A DNA stretch of 64,000 bases from Kitasatospora atroaurantiaca. Lineage in GTDB: Bacteria > Actinomycetota > Actinomycetes > Streptomycetales > Streptomycetaceae. The notes beneath the pieces are model-generated. The model did no database searches, had not been told where the DNA came from, and saw only the letters and a list, made by a program, of their open reading frames with translations. The first letter of the stretch is position 1, and each line of letters begins with the position of its first letter. Below, piece by piece: positions 19,007 through 27,327 of the stretch. The position numbers and the translations under genes were made by a program. The stretch is from positions 3,534,001-3,598,000 of the forward strand of contig NZ_VIVR01000001.1 in assembly GCF_007828955.1 (NCBI RefSeq), written 5' to 3'.

Positions 19007-20776
19007 ATGTCCCTCGCCCCAAGTCACAGGAAGCGGCGCCTGTACCAGCGTCGGAGTTTCTGGGCGGCCGTCGGCCTGGCGGTCCTTGGCGGCTCCGTGG
19101 CCGTGGTCAGCACGGCCTCGGCGGGAACCGTCGACACCAACGCCTGGTACACGCTGGTCAACCGCGCCACCGGCGAGTCGCTGGACGCCCTCGACTACGC
19201 CACGTACGACGGTTCTCCGCTGGGGCAGTGGAGCCGTACCGGCGGGACCAACCAGCAGTGGAAGTTCGTCGACTCCGGCGAGGGGAACTACCGGCTGCAG
19301 AACCGTAACTCCGGCAAGGTCCTGGACGACTACGGCTGGTCGAACGCCGAAGGCGCCGCGCTGGTGCAGTGGCGCGACCTGAACGGCGCCAACCAGCAGT
19401 TCCACCTGGAGAAGTCGTCGGACGGTTACGTGCGTCTGATCAACCGCTTCAACGGCAAGGCCGTCGAGGTCCCGGGCGGTTCCAAGACCGACGGGAGCCA
19501 CCTCGCCCAGTACCACGACTGGAACGGCCCCCAGCAGCAGTGGCAGCTCGTCCCGGTCGGCGGCAACACGGGCGGCTCCGGCAGCACCGCCACGCCCACC
19601 ACGCCCGCCACGCCCACCAAGCCGACCGGCAGCGCTCCGGCGAGCCAGGCTCCGAGCACCGTGCCGCCGGCGTCCCCGGCCCCCGGCGGCGGCAGCTCGG
19701 CAAAGACCCTCATGGGCAGCACAACGATGCTCATCGGCGGCGCGATGGACGACTCCTCGGCGAACGCCGCGCCGTTCGACGTGCGGTACAACTACGTGCA
19801 CAGCCAGCCCGCGCCCTCGTCGGACTACTACACGGCGGCCCGCTGCCAGGACGGGTGGGGGGGCTGGTGGGGCTGCTGGACCGGCAGCACCACGGCGCCC
19901 GGCACGTTCGTGACCTACCGGGACGCCAATGCGGCCAAGGCGACCTACCAGGGCAAGTCGCGCCCGCAGAAGCAGCTCTGGACCTGGTACTCGCTGCGCG
20001 ACCTCGGAGACGCGGCGGGCCAGGGCGACGGCCCGGGCGAGGTCCAGGCCATCAACCGGACCGACCTGCTCACCCGCTACCTGAACGACTACCGCTTCTT
20101 CCTCCAGAAGATCGGCACCTCGCAGGACATGATCGACCTCGAGCCCGACTTCTGGGGCTACGTCCGCTCGCTCGGCAACCCGCACCAGGTCGCCGCGCAG
20201 GTCAAGGCCTCGAACCCCACGGACTGCGGCTCGCAGGAGAACAGCGCCTCCGGCCTGGCCCAGTGCCTGATCTCGATGGGGCACAAGTACGCGCCGAACA
20301 CCGGCGTGGGCTTGCACCTGTCCTGCTTCGACTGGGAGCAGAACACCCCGCAGTGCGCCAAGGACTACACGGACCTCGGGGCGAAGAACGCCGACTTCCT
20401 GGTCACCGACGTGACGGACCGCGACGCGGGCTGGTACGCGCTGCCCGCCCACGGCAGCAAGAACACCTTCTGGAACGACCAGAAGGGCTTCGCCGCGCTC
20501 GCGTTCTACAAGACGATGGCCGAGGCCACGGGCAAGTCGGTGGTCCTGTGGCAGGTCCCCCTGGGCAACATGGCCCAGAACAACACGCCCAACCACTACA
20601 AGGACGACAAGGTCGACTGGTTCTTCTCGCACCTGGACCAGGCGGCGAGCGCGCACGTCGGCGGCATCCTGTTCGGCGCCGGCTGGACGGAACAGACCAC
20701 GCCCGAGACCGACGGCGGCAACCTGATCAACAAGACCATCGCCTACCGCAACGCGGGCGGCACGCCGCTCAAGTAA
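19007..20776 (+). CDS. Secreted ricin-B lectin / putative hydrolase (paralogue 1)
   Basis: A 589-residue exported protein. Residues 1-40 form a long signal peptide (RRSFWAAVGLAVLGGSV, cleavage near ASA-GT). Residues 42-190 are a ricin-B beta-trefoil with NQQWKF, NQQFHLE and QQQWQL repeats, which binds polysaccharide. A Thr/Pro/Ser linker (about 192-225) leads to a C-terminal domain of about 360 residues with DLEPDFWGYVRSLG and FLVTDVTDRDAGWYALP, suggestive of a TIM-barrel glycosidase; I cannot name its family. It is the cargo of unit 1 and has a paralogue in unit 7 with similar upstream DNA. Cys residues in the C-terminal domain fit an extracellular protein. Confidence 0.8.
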   Translation: MSLAPSHRKRRLYQRRSFWAAVGLAVLGGSVAVVSTASAGTVDTNAWYTLVNRATGESLDALDYATYDGSPLGQWSRTGGTNQQWKFVDSGEGNYRLQNRNSGKVLDDYGWSNAEGAALVQWRDLNGANQQFHLEKSSDGYVRLINRFNGKAVEVPGGSKTDGSHLAQYHDWNGPQQQWQLVPVGGNTGGSGSTATPTTPATPTKPTGSAPASQAPSTVPPASPAPGGGSSAKTLMGSTTMLIGGAMDDSSANAAPFDVRYNYVHSQPAPSSDYYTAARCQDGWGGWWGCWTGSTTAPGTFVTYRDANAAKATYQGKSRPQKQLWTWYSLRDLGDAAGQGDGPGEVQAINRTDLLTRYLNDYRFFLQKIGTSQDMIDLEPDFWGYVRSLGNPHQVAAQVKASNPTDCGSQENSASGLAQCLISMGHKYAPNTGVGLHLSCFDWEQNTPQCAKDYTDLGAKNADFLVTDVTDRDAGWYALPAHGSKNTFWNDQKGFAALAFYKTMAEATGKSVVLWQVPLGNMAQNNTPNHYKDDKVDWFFSHLDQAASAHVGGILFGAGWTEQTTPETDGGNLINKTIAYRNAGGTPLK

Positions 20777-20865
20777 CCAGCAAGCGCAGTTCGGCCGCTG
20801 CCCAGCAGTTCGCTCCGCTGCAGGTCAGGACGGGTGTGAACCCCGGCGGACGGGGTTCGAGAGAA

Positions 20866-20920
20866 TTGGAAAGCGTGTTGGGGGCAACCCCTCACGAGTT
20901 CGAATCTCGTATCCTCCGCA
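20866..20920. repeat. att core 2 (unit 1/unit 2 boundary)
   Basis: A 55-bp copy of the tRNA-Ser 3' part including the trailing A, identical to 17656-17710. Left side: GCTGCAGGTCAGGACGG at 20817-20833, an arm element shared with other cores, and a small hairpin GAACCCCG/CGGGGTTC (20839-20859). Right side: hairpin 20941-20971 and arm repeats AGTCTCA (20982) and AGTCCCA (20994). Confidence 0.9.
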
Positions 20921-20940
20921 CCCGCCCGCCAGGGCAGACG

Positions 20941-20971
20941 AAGGACCCGACCGCACTGCGGCCGGGTCCTT
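20941..20971. terminator. Hairpin terminator right of att core 2
   Basis: AAGGACCCG pairs with CGGGTCCTT, with an inner CCGCA/TGCGG stem. The same sequence follows cores 3 (24454-24484) and 4 (27194-27224), so it travels with the att module. Confidence 0.8.
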
Positions 20972-21255
20972 CTTCGTTCACAGTCTCATCTGCAGTCCCA
21001 ACGAGCCTTCTCTGTGGCCCGCTGCCTTCTACCCGCTTGTCATCGGACAGCGACCGTCAGACAGCCATGAGTCGCCGCGATCACCGCAGAGCTTGGCCAC
21101 GGCGTCGATGTCCGACGACCGCGGAACAACCGGCCGCTGCCGTCGCAGCGCGTTCTGGGCCACGGCCACGCCGATCGCATACGTGTGGCCGTGGAAGGCC
21201 GGTAGCGATCAGCGTCGCGCAAGTGCCGGCCGGAAGCGCCCCACTGGGGGGAGGG
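20972..21255. other. Gene-poor start of unit 2
   Basis: Right-arm repeats, then about 240 bp without a supported gene. On the minus strand 21050-21225 an open frame reads AFHGHTYAIGVAVAQNALRR and then DIDAVAKLCGDRGDSWL before a stop; it has no clear start and may be the stump of a longer gene. Confidence 0.35.
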
Positions 21256-21480
21256 TCAGACTCGCGGTGCGCCGCCCGTGTTGGGCTGGAAGGTGATCAC
21301 GCGTATGGCGGGGGCCGAGACCGTCTGGACGACTCCAGTGCCGGGGATGTTCAGGTGGGCGAACCCACCTTCGATCGCGACCAGGGCCCGCGCGACCTCG
21401 CGGGTAGGGCGCCCGTCGGGACCGGTCACCTCGTAGCCGTCGACGAGTTCGACGGACGCCTCGCGCCAGTCGGCGTTCAT
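21256..21480 (-). CDS. Small hypothetical protein, second gene of the unit 2 operon
   Basis: 74 residues (begins MNADWREASVELVDGYEV) without a domain I recognise; the beta-rich pattern YEVTGPDGRPTREVARAL and the C-terminal VITFQPN suggest a small folded protein. Its start overlaps the stop of the carboxymuconolactone-decarboxylase-like gene by 4 bp (ATGA), so it is translated with it and is under the same TetR operators. Confidence 0.65.
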   Translation of the reverse strand: MNADWREASVELVDGYEVTGPDGRPTREVARALVAIEGGFAHLNIPGTGVVQTVSAPAIRVITFQPNTGGAPRV

Positions 21481-21998
21481 GCCTGCACCTGCGGGAAGTC
21501 GAGCTCTGGCTGCGCCAGGTGGTTGAAGTAGTTCGACAGCGTGTTGAGTGCGACGTGTGCGACCACCTCGGCCAGCTCGGTGTCGGTCACCCCGGCCATA
21601 CGGGCCCGGGCGAGCGCGGCGTCCTCGACCCGGCCCCGGCTGCGCACGACCTGACGGGTCAAGGAGAGGATCGCGTCAGCGTGCGGATCGGCATCGTCCG
21701 CGGCCTCGCGCGTGCGCCGCAGTTCCGCCTCGCTCAGGCCCATCCGACTGCCGCGCAGGCTGTGGGCGCTGACGCAGTAGGTGCAGTCGTTCTCCTGCGC
21801 GATCAACAGCGCGATCTGCTCGCGCAGCCGTGGGCTGAGGGCGCCGCGGGTCAACTCGTCCCGCATGGCCAGGTAGCCGGCCAGTGCGGCCGGGCCGTTG
21901 GCCATCGCGGCGTACAGGTTGGGCACTCGTCCGAGCTGCGCTTTCGTACGGTCGAGAAGACCACCGGGATCCTCGGTGAGCTGGGGAATTCGGGGCAT
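21477..21998 (-). CDS. Carboxymuconolactone decarboxylase family (AhpD-like) protein
   Basis: 173 residues of the CMD/AhpD fold. The peroxidase-type motif is present as ENDCTYCVSAH (Cys pair spaced CxxC, with a following His), so a peroxidase/alkylhydroperoxidase-like activity is more likely than decarboxylation. The ATG at 21998 follows AGGAGG at good spacing. It is divergent from a TetR gene, and two copies of a perfect 20-bp palindrome lie between them, so it is probably the main TetR target in unit 2. Confidence 0.85.
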   Translation of the reverse strand: MPRIPQLTEDPGGLLDRTKAQLGRVPNLYAAMANGPAALAGYLAMRDELTRGALSPRLREQIALLIAQENDCTYCVSAHSLRGSRMGLSEAELRRTREAADDADPHADAILSLTRQVVRSRGRVEDAALARARMAGVTDTELAEVVAHVALNTLSNYFNHLAQPELDFPQVQA

Positions 21999-22020
21999 CG
22001 CTGAACGCCTCCTCCAGAAG

Positions 22021-22075
22021 ACGGTACCGATCGGTACCGTTCGGTCGATGCAGGAACGGTACCGATCGGTACCGA
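22021..22075. promoter_or_regulatory. Pair of perfect 20-bp palindromic operators
   Basis: ACGGTACCGATCGGTACCGT at 22021-22040 is a perfect palindrome; a second copy with one end mismatch lies at 22056-22075, 35 bp centre to centre. They fill the 106-bp divergent spacer between the CMD-like operon and the TetR gene, the expected place for TetR self-binding. The ribosome-binding site of the CMD-like gene is next to the first copy. Confidence 0.85.
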
Positions 22076-22104
22076 TCCTGGTCAAGAGCGACTACGATCG
22101 AGGC

Positions 22105-22653
22105 ATGCCCTCCAACGCCAGGCAGCGCCTGCTGACCACCGCCGAGGAACTCTTCTACGCCGAAGGCATCAGGGCGGTCGGCGTGGAGCAGATCCTGAAC
22201 ACATCCGGGGTCGGCCGGGCATCCTTCTACCGTCACTTCGCCAGCAAGGACGACCTCGTCGTCGCCGTTCTCCAAGACCGCGACAAGCGCTGGCGTGCCT
22301 GGCTCGCGGAACGCGTCACCACACACGGCGGAGGGCCCCTCGCCGTGTTCGACGCACTTGCCGAACGCTTCGCCCGCCAGGACTTCCGCGGCTGCGCGTT
22401 CATCAACACCATGGTCGAGACCGCCGACCCCACCAGCCCCGCCCACCGCGTCGCGGCACAGCACAAGGCCGAGGTGGCCGCATACGTCGAGGCACTGCTC
22501 ACGACTGCGGGAGCATCCGAACCCGCAGCGTTGGCAGCGCAATTCACACTGCTGATAGACGGGGCTCTCGTCACCGCACTGCGCGAGCGCACGCCCGACG
22601 CCGCCGCCCGCGCCCGCGTCGTCGCGGCCACCCTGCTCGCTTCCACCGCCTGA
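22105..22653 (+). CDS. TetR-family transcriptional regulator
   Basis: 182 residues with an N-terminal TetR helix-turn-helix (RLLTTAEELFYAEGIRAVGV, then GVGRASFYRHFASKDDL) and a C-terminal ligand domain containing FRGCAFINTMVETADP, typical of regulators near oxidoreductases and CMD proteins. The ATG at 22105 follows the two operators; longer upstream reading would translate them and is rejected. It likely represses itself and the CMD-like operon until an unknown ligand binds. Confidence 0.88.
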   Translation: MPSNARQRLLTTAEELFYAEGIRAVGVEQILNTSGVGRASFYRHFASKDDLVVAVLQDRDKRWRAWLAERVTTHGGGPLAVFDALAERFARQDFRGCAFINTMVETADPTSPAHRVAAQHKAEVAAYVEALLTTAGASEPAALAAQFTLLIDGALVTALRERTPDAAARARVVAATLLASTA

Positions 22654-22711
22654 CCGGGGCCGGACTCGCGGGCACCCCTCGCGGCCGAGGTCCTGCGCGC
22701 ACTACCGCCCG

Positions 22712-23070
22712 TTACGCGTCCCGTACCCGGAGCACTGACCCGCCCACCAGGAGCGCGCCCGCGGCCCACGCGGCGAGGACGCCCTTGCCTTGCCACGGAC
22801 CGATCGGCAACTGCCGCAGGTTCCGGGTCGGTTGGACGGCGAGCCCGGCCGTCATCGGCGCCAGTTGCAGCAGATACCGCTGCCAGGCCCGGTCGGTGAC
22901 GACGTGCGCCAGCACGTGGAGGAGGTAGAGCAGCCCGAGCATGGCACCGATCGCGGCTGCGGCGTCCCGAACTCGCCGTGGCGACGCCCAGTGCGATCAG
23001 GGCGACCAGCGTGAGATAGAGCACCGATCCAGCCGCCGCACGCAGCCCAGCCCGTTCCGGCCCGTACCTA
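22712..23070 (-). pseudogene. C-terminal stump of an ABC-type permease
   Basis: Minus strand, C-terminal part: MLGLLYLLHVLAHVVTDRAW, QLPIGPWQGKGVLAAWAAGA and a final LRVRDA, as in actinobacterial ABC-2 type drug permeases. Upstream the frame changes near 22975 (LYLTLVALIALGVATA is in another frame), and the rest of the gene is missing. No function expected. Confidence 0.6.
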
Positions 23071-23071
23071 C

Positions 23072-23283
23072 CACCCCACAACGCCTACATCCTGCTCCGA
23101 AACTCGATCTACTTCGACGGCCACGGAACCACACAGGCGCTCGTCGTCCTGCTGCTCTACCTGGTGATCCCGGCAGCGGCCCCCATGTGCCTCGACCGGT
23201 TCCGCACCCCGGCCATCTCGGTGACCCCCGCCACCGAGACCGAAGCCGCGGCCGTGATCGTCCCGGTCGGCGCCCTGCCGTAG
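23072..23283 (+). pseudogene. C-terminal stump of a membrane protein
   Basis: The frame reads AYILLRNSIYFDGHGTTQAL followed by VVLLLYLVIPAAAPMCL and a tail ending GALP with a stop at 23281-23283. It looks like the last transmembrane segment and cytoplasmic tail of a larger membrane protein with no start here. Orientation is opposite to the permease stump; the two abut at about 23071. Confidence 0.45.
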
Positions 23284-23369
23284 GCCGGTGAAGGTGGAAG
23301 CGGTGTCATGACGGAAGGTGAGCGCGTAGAGGCAAGTGCCGCCCCTGCTCGGCGTACGCCTCTCGGGTG

Positions 23370-23500
23370 CGACCTCTGGGGTGAACGCCTGGGAGAAGGT
23401 CGGCTTCCACACCGTCGGCGCCCTGCACGAGGCGGCTATTGGCTCGGGCAGGTCTGCGACGAGGTCATCATGGACGCCCTCGCCACCGACTTCTCCAGCC
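23370..23500 (+). pseudogene. GNAT acetyltransferase C-terminal scrap
   Basis: WEKVGFHTVGALHEA continues after a one-base shift as GYWLGQVCDEVIMD; together they match the last beta strands of GNAT N-acetyltransferases (yEKvGFr.vG.l.e). Frameshifted and without the acetyl-CoA site. Similar GNAT scraps occur close to att boundaries at 26845, 31280 and 34972. Confidence 0.5.
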
Positions 23501-23563
23501 CCTCCGCGATCACACTCCTGCTGCTTTCCTGAGCGCGCCGGTCTGTGCTTCGGCAGGGATCCT

Positions 23564-23660
23564 GGTCTCAGTTTTGGTCTCGTTCATCGCCGTCCAGCCG
23601 CGTACAGCCGCTCTCCCATTTGCAGGAAAACCGCAGGTCAGGACTCCCCTGAACCTACAT
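23564..23660. repeat. Orphan left arm without att core
   Basis: Contains GGTCTCAGTTTTGGTCTC (23564-23581), CCGTCCAGCC and CCGCAGGTCAGGACTCCC in the same order and spacing as left of real cores, but the tRNA-like core is absent. It suggests a lost boundary inside unit 2. Confidence 0.65.
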
Positions 23661-23780
23661 AGCCAATGAGAGCCCGCTGACCTCAGCCATGGCCCCAACC
23701 CCGGTCCCCCGGTCGGGTTGCCGGATCGCTGACGCCACGCGTGCCCTCCGATCGCGGGCCTCCGGCGGCCGGGATATGGT

Positions 23781-24059
23781 CTACACCAGCCCGGTCAGTC
23801 GGAAAGCCGATCCCCTTCGCGCCGGCTGCCACCCCTGATCGAGCGCGGCGCGAACTCCCGCCCCGACGATGGAGGGAACCACGGGAAAGGCCGATGTCGC
23901 CGCCATCAACACCGCGCCCTTCTGATCGGCCTGCTCAACCACGAACTCGAACCGCCCCGACGCGCACCCTGTGCAGCAACCGGCCCCGCCGGACACACGC
24001 CACCGGTACGCCATGCCATCGACCGTGATCAGGCGGGTGCCCTTCTTCCGCAGAGCCAA
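23781..24059 (-). CDS. Conserved hypothetical protein (ALRKKGTR... type)
   Basis: 92 residues starting at TTG with GAGGAGGAG just upstream; the product begins MALRKKGTRLITVDGMAYRW, a beta-hairpin opening that I have seen in small hypothetical proteins of streptomycetes and cyanobacteria. Near the end, GAGVRAALDQGWQPARRGS resembles the usual C-terminal end of that family. Function unknown. It sits alone between the orphan arm and att core 3, possibly as cargo of a separate lost unit. Confidence 0.6.
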   Translation of the reverse strand: MALRKKGTRLITVDGMAYRWRVSGGAGCCTGCASGRFEFVVEQADQKGAVLMAATSAFPVVPSIVGAGVRAALDQGWQPARRGSAFRLTGLV

Positions 24060-24378
24060 CTGTCTCCTCCTCGACTCGGACGTAACGTCAGGCGCGAGTG
24101 CCGGCGCCTTCGAATTGAATCCGACAGCCCGGCTCGGCTTCCGCCCCGACGACCGGCTCGATCATATTTTGTCTCCGGAGGTGATGCTCTCGTTTTCGGC
24201 GCCCCTCGAACGCCTGGCCCTGCGCCGTCGAAGCCGGGTGGGTTCGACACCTGCTAGAGATCCAGAACCGACCAGACCTGGTCGACGACTGCCGCGCAGG
24301 CACAGGCCTGATCAGGATCAGGAACAACTGCCCGACATCACGCATTCAACTTCAGTAACCGAACAGTGCCGTGCAGAA
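24060..24378. other. Gene-free stretch before att core 3
   Basis: No supported gene. On the plus strand 24250-24355 reads LLEIQNRPDLVDDCRAGTGL and IRIRNNCP before a stop; it looks protein-like but has no start and may be the end of a lost gene. The arm repeats found left of other cores are missing here. Confidence 0.35.
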
Positions 24379-24433
24379 TTGGAAAGCGTGTTGGGGGCAA
24401 CCCCTCACGAGTTCGAATCTCGTATCCTCCGCA
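24379..24433. repeat. att core 3 (unit 2/unit 3 boundary)
   Basis: 55-bp tRNA-Ser 3' copy, identical to the tRNA. Right side: terminator 24454-24484 and GGTTGGG at 24496, a degenerate arm. No GGTCTCA-type pair to the left. Confidence 0.9.
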
Positions 24434-24882
24434 CCCGCCCACCTGGGCAGACGAAGGACCCGACCGCACTGCGGCCGGGTCCTTCGTCGTTCCGTGGTTG
24501 GGTCCGGAGGGGCCGCCGCCGGGCTGCGCGCGGCTGGAAGCCCGACGAGTCCGACAGCAGGGCCCTCAACCCGCTGTCCGGCCCTGCACAGCGAAGCGGG
24601 CGCGGCGCTGCCGGATCGGCCCTTGGGCCGATGGGCACGACACCGACGGACAGCCGACCCATGGCAGCCACTACGCACAGTCACCGCTGCGCTGTGGAGG
24701 CAACACGCTCGAGCTCGGCACAGATCGGCTTCCTTCTGAGCCCCTCTCAATGAAGATCACTTCCATTGGCCGTTGAGGACGGGGCGGCGCGGGCGGCGTC
24801 GCCGATCCAGACCAACCACTCAGTCCCGGGACCCAACCGCCCCAGGGTTTCTCCCGGTGTTCTTGTTCTCGCAGGCGGGGGC
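24434..24882. other. Gene-free start of unit 3
   Basis: Holds the core 3 terminator and a degenerate right arm. The rest, about 380 bp up to the TetX-like gene, shows no reading frame with a start, ribosome-binding site and actinomycete codon pattern; a minus-strand scrap ending WLVWIGDAARAA cannot be assigned. Confidence 0.35.
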
Positions 24883-26028
24883 TCAGGGCTGGGCGTCGCC
24901 GTGGTCGCCGAAGTCGGAGATCTCGGCGGACAGCAGGTGCTCGGCGCCGCCTTCGAGGGTCTTGGCCGTCTCGGTGGAGCGGGGGAGCATGGTTTTCTCG
25001 TAGGTGCGGATGGCGTCGTCGACGGTGGCGGAGTCGGCCAGAGCGAGGGCGAGTTCGCTGGCGTCGAGCATGGCGAGGTTGACGCCGACGCCAAGTGGGG
25101 GCATCAGGTGGGCGGCGTCGCCGAGCAGGGTCACGGTCGGGTTGTGCTCCCAGGTGTGCGGGACGGGGAGGGCGAAGATCGGGCGCTCGACGTAAGGGCC
25201 GTCGTTGTCGGTGATCATCTGGCGCATACGGGGCGACCAGTGGTTGTACGCGTCGAGAAGCGGGACGCGGATGGCGTCGGTGTCGTCGATGGTCAGGCCG
25301 CTCTGGCTGATCCAGTCGACCGGGACCCGCCGGATCAGGTAGACGCGGATGTGGTCTCCGCTGTTGCGCTGGGCGAACAGGCCGCGGTCACCGTCGGCTG
25401 CATGGGCGCCGCCCGGGCCGACCAGTTCGGCAATGTCGGGGTGGCGGTTCTCGACATCGGAGAACCAGGCCTCCAGGAAGCTCACCCCGGTGTACTGGGG
25501 GACGGCGGGGGACACGGCCGGGCGTACCCGGGAGAAGGCGCCGTCGGCGCCGATGACCAGATCGGTGTCGATGGTCGTTCCGTCGGTGAAGTGCAGCTGC
25601 CGCGGCCCGTCGGCGGGCCCGCTGATCGTGTCGAGGGCCTGTCCCCAGCGCACGGTTCCCGGTTGCAGGGAGTCGAGCAGCAGGTCGCGCAGCTGGCCGC
25701 GGTCGATTTCCGGCTTGAAGAACTCGCCGGCCTCCGGGACCTGATGGGACGTCATCGTGCCGGTCGGGTCCATCAGGCGCATTTCCTGCCCTTCGGGGCG
25801 GGCCAGCTTGAAGAACTCGTCGAGCAGGCCGGCTTCGCGCAGGGCGATCTGGCCGTTGTCGGCGTGCAGGTCCAGGGTGCCGCCCTGGTTGCGGGCGTCG
25901 GGGCCCTGGTCTCGGTCGTAGACGGTGACCGCGATTCCGCGCCGTTGGAGGATGCGGGCGCAGGTCAGTCCGCCGGGTCCGGCGCCGATGATGCTGATCC
26001 TGGCCTGGGCAGGTGCTACGGAGTTCAT
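24883..26028 (-). CDS. TetX-like FAD-dependent monooxygenase
   Basis: 381 residues. FAD motif GAGPGGLTCARIL (about 15-27), then RNQGGTLDLHADNGQIA, which parallels the GGTLDLHKGSGQ region of TetX, substrate/FAD region VIGADGAFSRVRP and LLGDAAHLMPPLGVGVN. These match the tetracycline-destructase/TetX branch of class A flavin monooxygenases better than polyketide hydroxylases. TetX hydroxylates and inactivates tetracyclines; whether this one does is not shown. ATG at 26028 with GAAGGGAA upstream. Divergent from a TetR gene; together they form the cargo of unit 3, as in inducible resistance pairs. Confidence 0.82.
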   Translation of the reverse strand: MNSVAPAQARISIIGAGPGGLTCARILQRRGIAVTVYDRDQGPDARNQGGTLDLHADNGQIALREAGLLDEFFKLARPEGQEMRLMDPTGTMTSHQVPEAGEFFKPEIDRGQLRDLLLDSLQPGTVRWGQALDTISGPADGPRQLHFTDGTTIDTDLVIGADGAFSRVRPAVSPAVPQYTGVSFLEAWFSDVENRHPDIAELVGPGGAHAADGDRGLFAQRNSGDHIRVYLIRRVPVDWISQSGLTIDDTDAIRVPLLDAYNHWSPRMRQMITDNDGPYVERPIFALPVPHTWEHNPTVTLLGDAAHLMPPLGVGVNLAMLDASELALALADSATVDDAIRTYEKTMLPRSTETAKTLEGGAEHLLSAEISDFGDHGDAQP

Positions 26029-26096
26029 GGTGTTCCCTTCGCCGGCGCCAGATCACGGCCGCGGCCTTGTGCCGCGGACTCGTCGGGCACCGCCCT

Positions 26097-26121
26097 ATGT
26101 TTCTGCAACGGCTACAAACAT
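26097..26121. promoter_or_regulatory. Candidate operator between TetX-like gene and TetR
   Basis: ATGTTT and AAACAT form an inverted repeat around CTGCAACGGCTAC in the 136-bp divergent spacer; a second CAACGG follows at 26123. The A/T content is high for this genome. Probable TetR site controlling both genes. Confidence 0.5.
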
Positions 26122-26164
26122 ACAACGGTTCCAACTTTGCCTGATGCCGGGTAGGGTTGAAGAC

Positions 26165-26818
26165 ATGGCAGAGACGATCGACCGCGCAGGAACGGGCGGG
26201 CGGCGCGAACGCAAGAAGGCCGCCACCCGCCAGGCGATCGCCGACACGGCGCTGCGGCTGTTCCTGGAACGCGGCTACGAACAGGTGGGTGTCCGCGAGA
26301 TCGCCGAGGAAGCCGACGTGTCGGTGTCGACCCTGTTCAACTACTTCCCCCAAGGCAAAGAGGCCCTGGTCTTCGACGAGGACGCCCGCAACGAGACCGC
26401 CCTGGTCCGCGCGGTCACCGACCGGCCGCCGGGCCAGGCGATCCCCCACGCTCTGCGCGCCCACCTCACCGGCTTCGTCGACTCGGCTCACACCCGAGAC
26501 CCCCGCTTCGCCGACTTCCAGCGGCTCATCCACGAGACCCCGGCCCTGCGCGAGTACTCCCGCGCGATGTGGCTGCGTCACGAGCACGCTCTGGCCCGTG
26601 CTCTCGCCGACCAGTCCGGCCGGCCGGACGGCGACCTCATCTGCGCCGCCTACGCCCGGTTCACCCTGGAGATCCTCGCGTTCGCCGGCTCCCGCCCCGA
26701 CCCCGCCGCCGCCATCGACCAGGCCTGTCTCCTGCTCGACCAGGGCTGGACGGCCACGGTCACCCAGCATGACCCCGAATCCGGCAGACCCGCCAACGCC
26801 CCGTCCCCAACCGCATAG
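26165..26818 (+). CDS. TetR-family regulator of the TetX-like gene
   Basis: 217 residues with a TetR helix-turn-helix (KKAATRQAIADTALRLFLER, then EADVSVSTLFNYFPQGKEAL) and an AcrR-like C-terminal domain. The ATG at 26165 is the natural start; further upstream the frame would run through the operator. Divergent from the monooxygenase, 136 bp apart, so it most likely represses it and itself. Confidence 0.87.
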   Translation: MAETIDRAGTGGRRERKKAATRQAIADTALRLFLERGYEQVGVREIAEEADVSVSTLFNYFPQGKEALVFDEDARNETALVRAVTDRPPGQAIPHALRAHLTGFVDSAHTRDPRFADFQRLIHETPALREYSRAMWLRHEHALARALADQSGRPDGDLICAAYARFTLEILAFAGSRPDPAAAIDQACLLLDQGWTATVTQHDPESGRPANAPSPTA

Positions 26819-26844
26819 GCCTGCGAATGGCTTCACGCCGATTT

Positions 26845-26970
26845 CGAGGACGACCTACGGGCGTTCTACTTCGACGCCTGCGGGTTCAAGCCGACGAACG
26901 AACGCAGGTCACATCTCGCTCTGCGCGGGCTCAGCGCACCCGGCCATGGACAGCCGCGAAGCCCCTGGTA
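26845..26970 (+). pseudogene. GNAT-type C-terminal scrap
   Basis: ADFEDDLRAFYFDACGFKPT in one frame resembles the end of a GNAT acetyltransferase (fYe.cGFrpt). No start, no acetyl-CoA motif, and the reading decays within 30 residues. It lies 35 bp before the left arm of att core 4. Confidence 0.45.
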
Positions 26971-27004
26971 GGGCAGGTCTCACCACGACTCCGGCCTGGT
27001 TCCT

Positions 27005-27026
27005 GGTCTCAGTTTTGGTCTCATTC
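27005..27026. promoter_or_regulatory. Left arm of att core 4
   Basis: GGTCTCAGTTTTGGTCTCA followed by TTC. Two 7-bp direct repeats with a 5-bp spacer, about 95 bp from the core, resemble arm-type binding sites of tyrosine integrases. Confidence 0.6.
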
Positions 27027-27119
27027 ATCGCCGTTCGCGCCGGTTCAAGCGGCTACCCGCCAGCCGGAAAGACACAGGTCAGAACATGGATGGACCCCGC
27101 CGGACAGCGCTCAGCAGAA

Positions 27120-27174
27120 TTGGAAAGCGTGTTGGGGGCAACCCCTCACGAGTTCGAATCTCGTATCCTCCGCA
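27120..27174. repeat. att core 4 (unit 3/unit 4 boundary)
   Basis: 55-bp tRNA-Ser 3' copy, identical to the tRNA. Right side: terminator 27194-27224, the same as after cores 2 and 3, then GGTTGCCGTTTTGGTTGCAG at 27238-27257, the GGTTGCA version of the arm repeat. Confidence 0.92.
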
Positions 27175-27327
27175 CCCGCCCGCCAGGGCAGACGAAGGAC
27201 CCGACCGCACTGCGGCCGGGTCCTTCGTCGTTCCGTGGTTGCCGTTTTGGTTGCAGTTGCCGAGATCCACCGGAAAACGGCTGACTGCACGACCGCGTCT
27301 GGCTGGCGGGCCTTGAGACGCGGCGCG

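Noticed and set aside
24366..24776. Proteins spanning att cores (for example frames reading ESVLGATPHEFESRIL)
   Set aside because: The same peptide appears at every core because the tRNA-like DNA is translated; it has no start or ribosome-binding site and is not a protein family.
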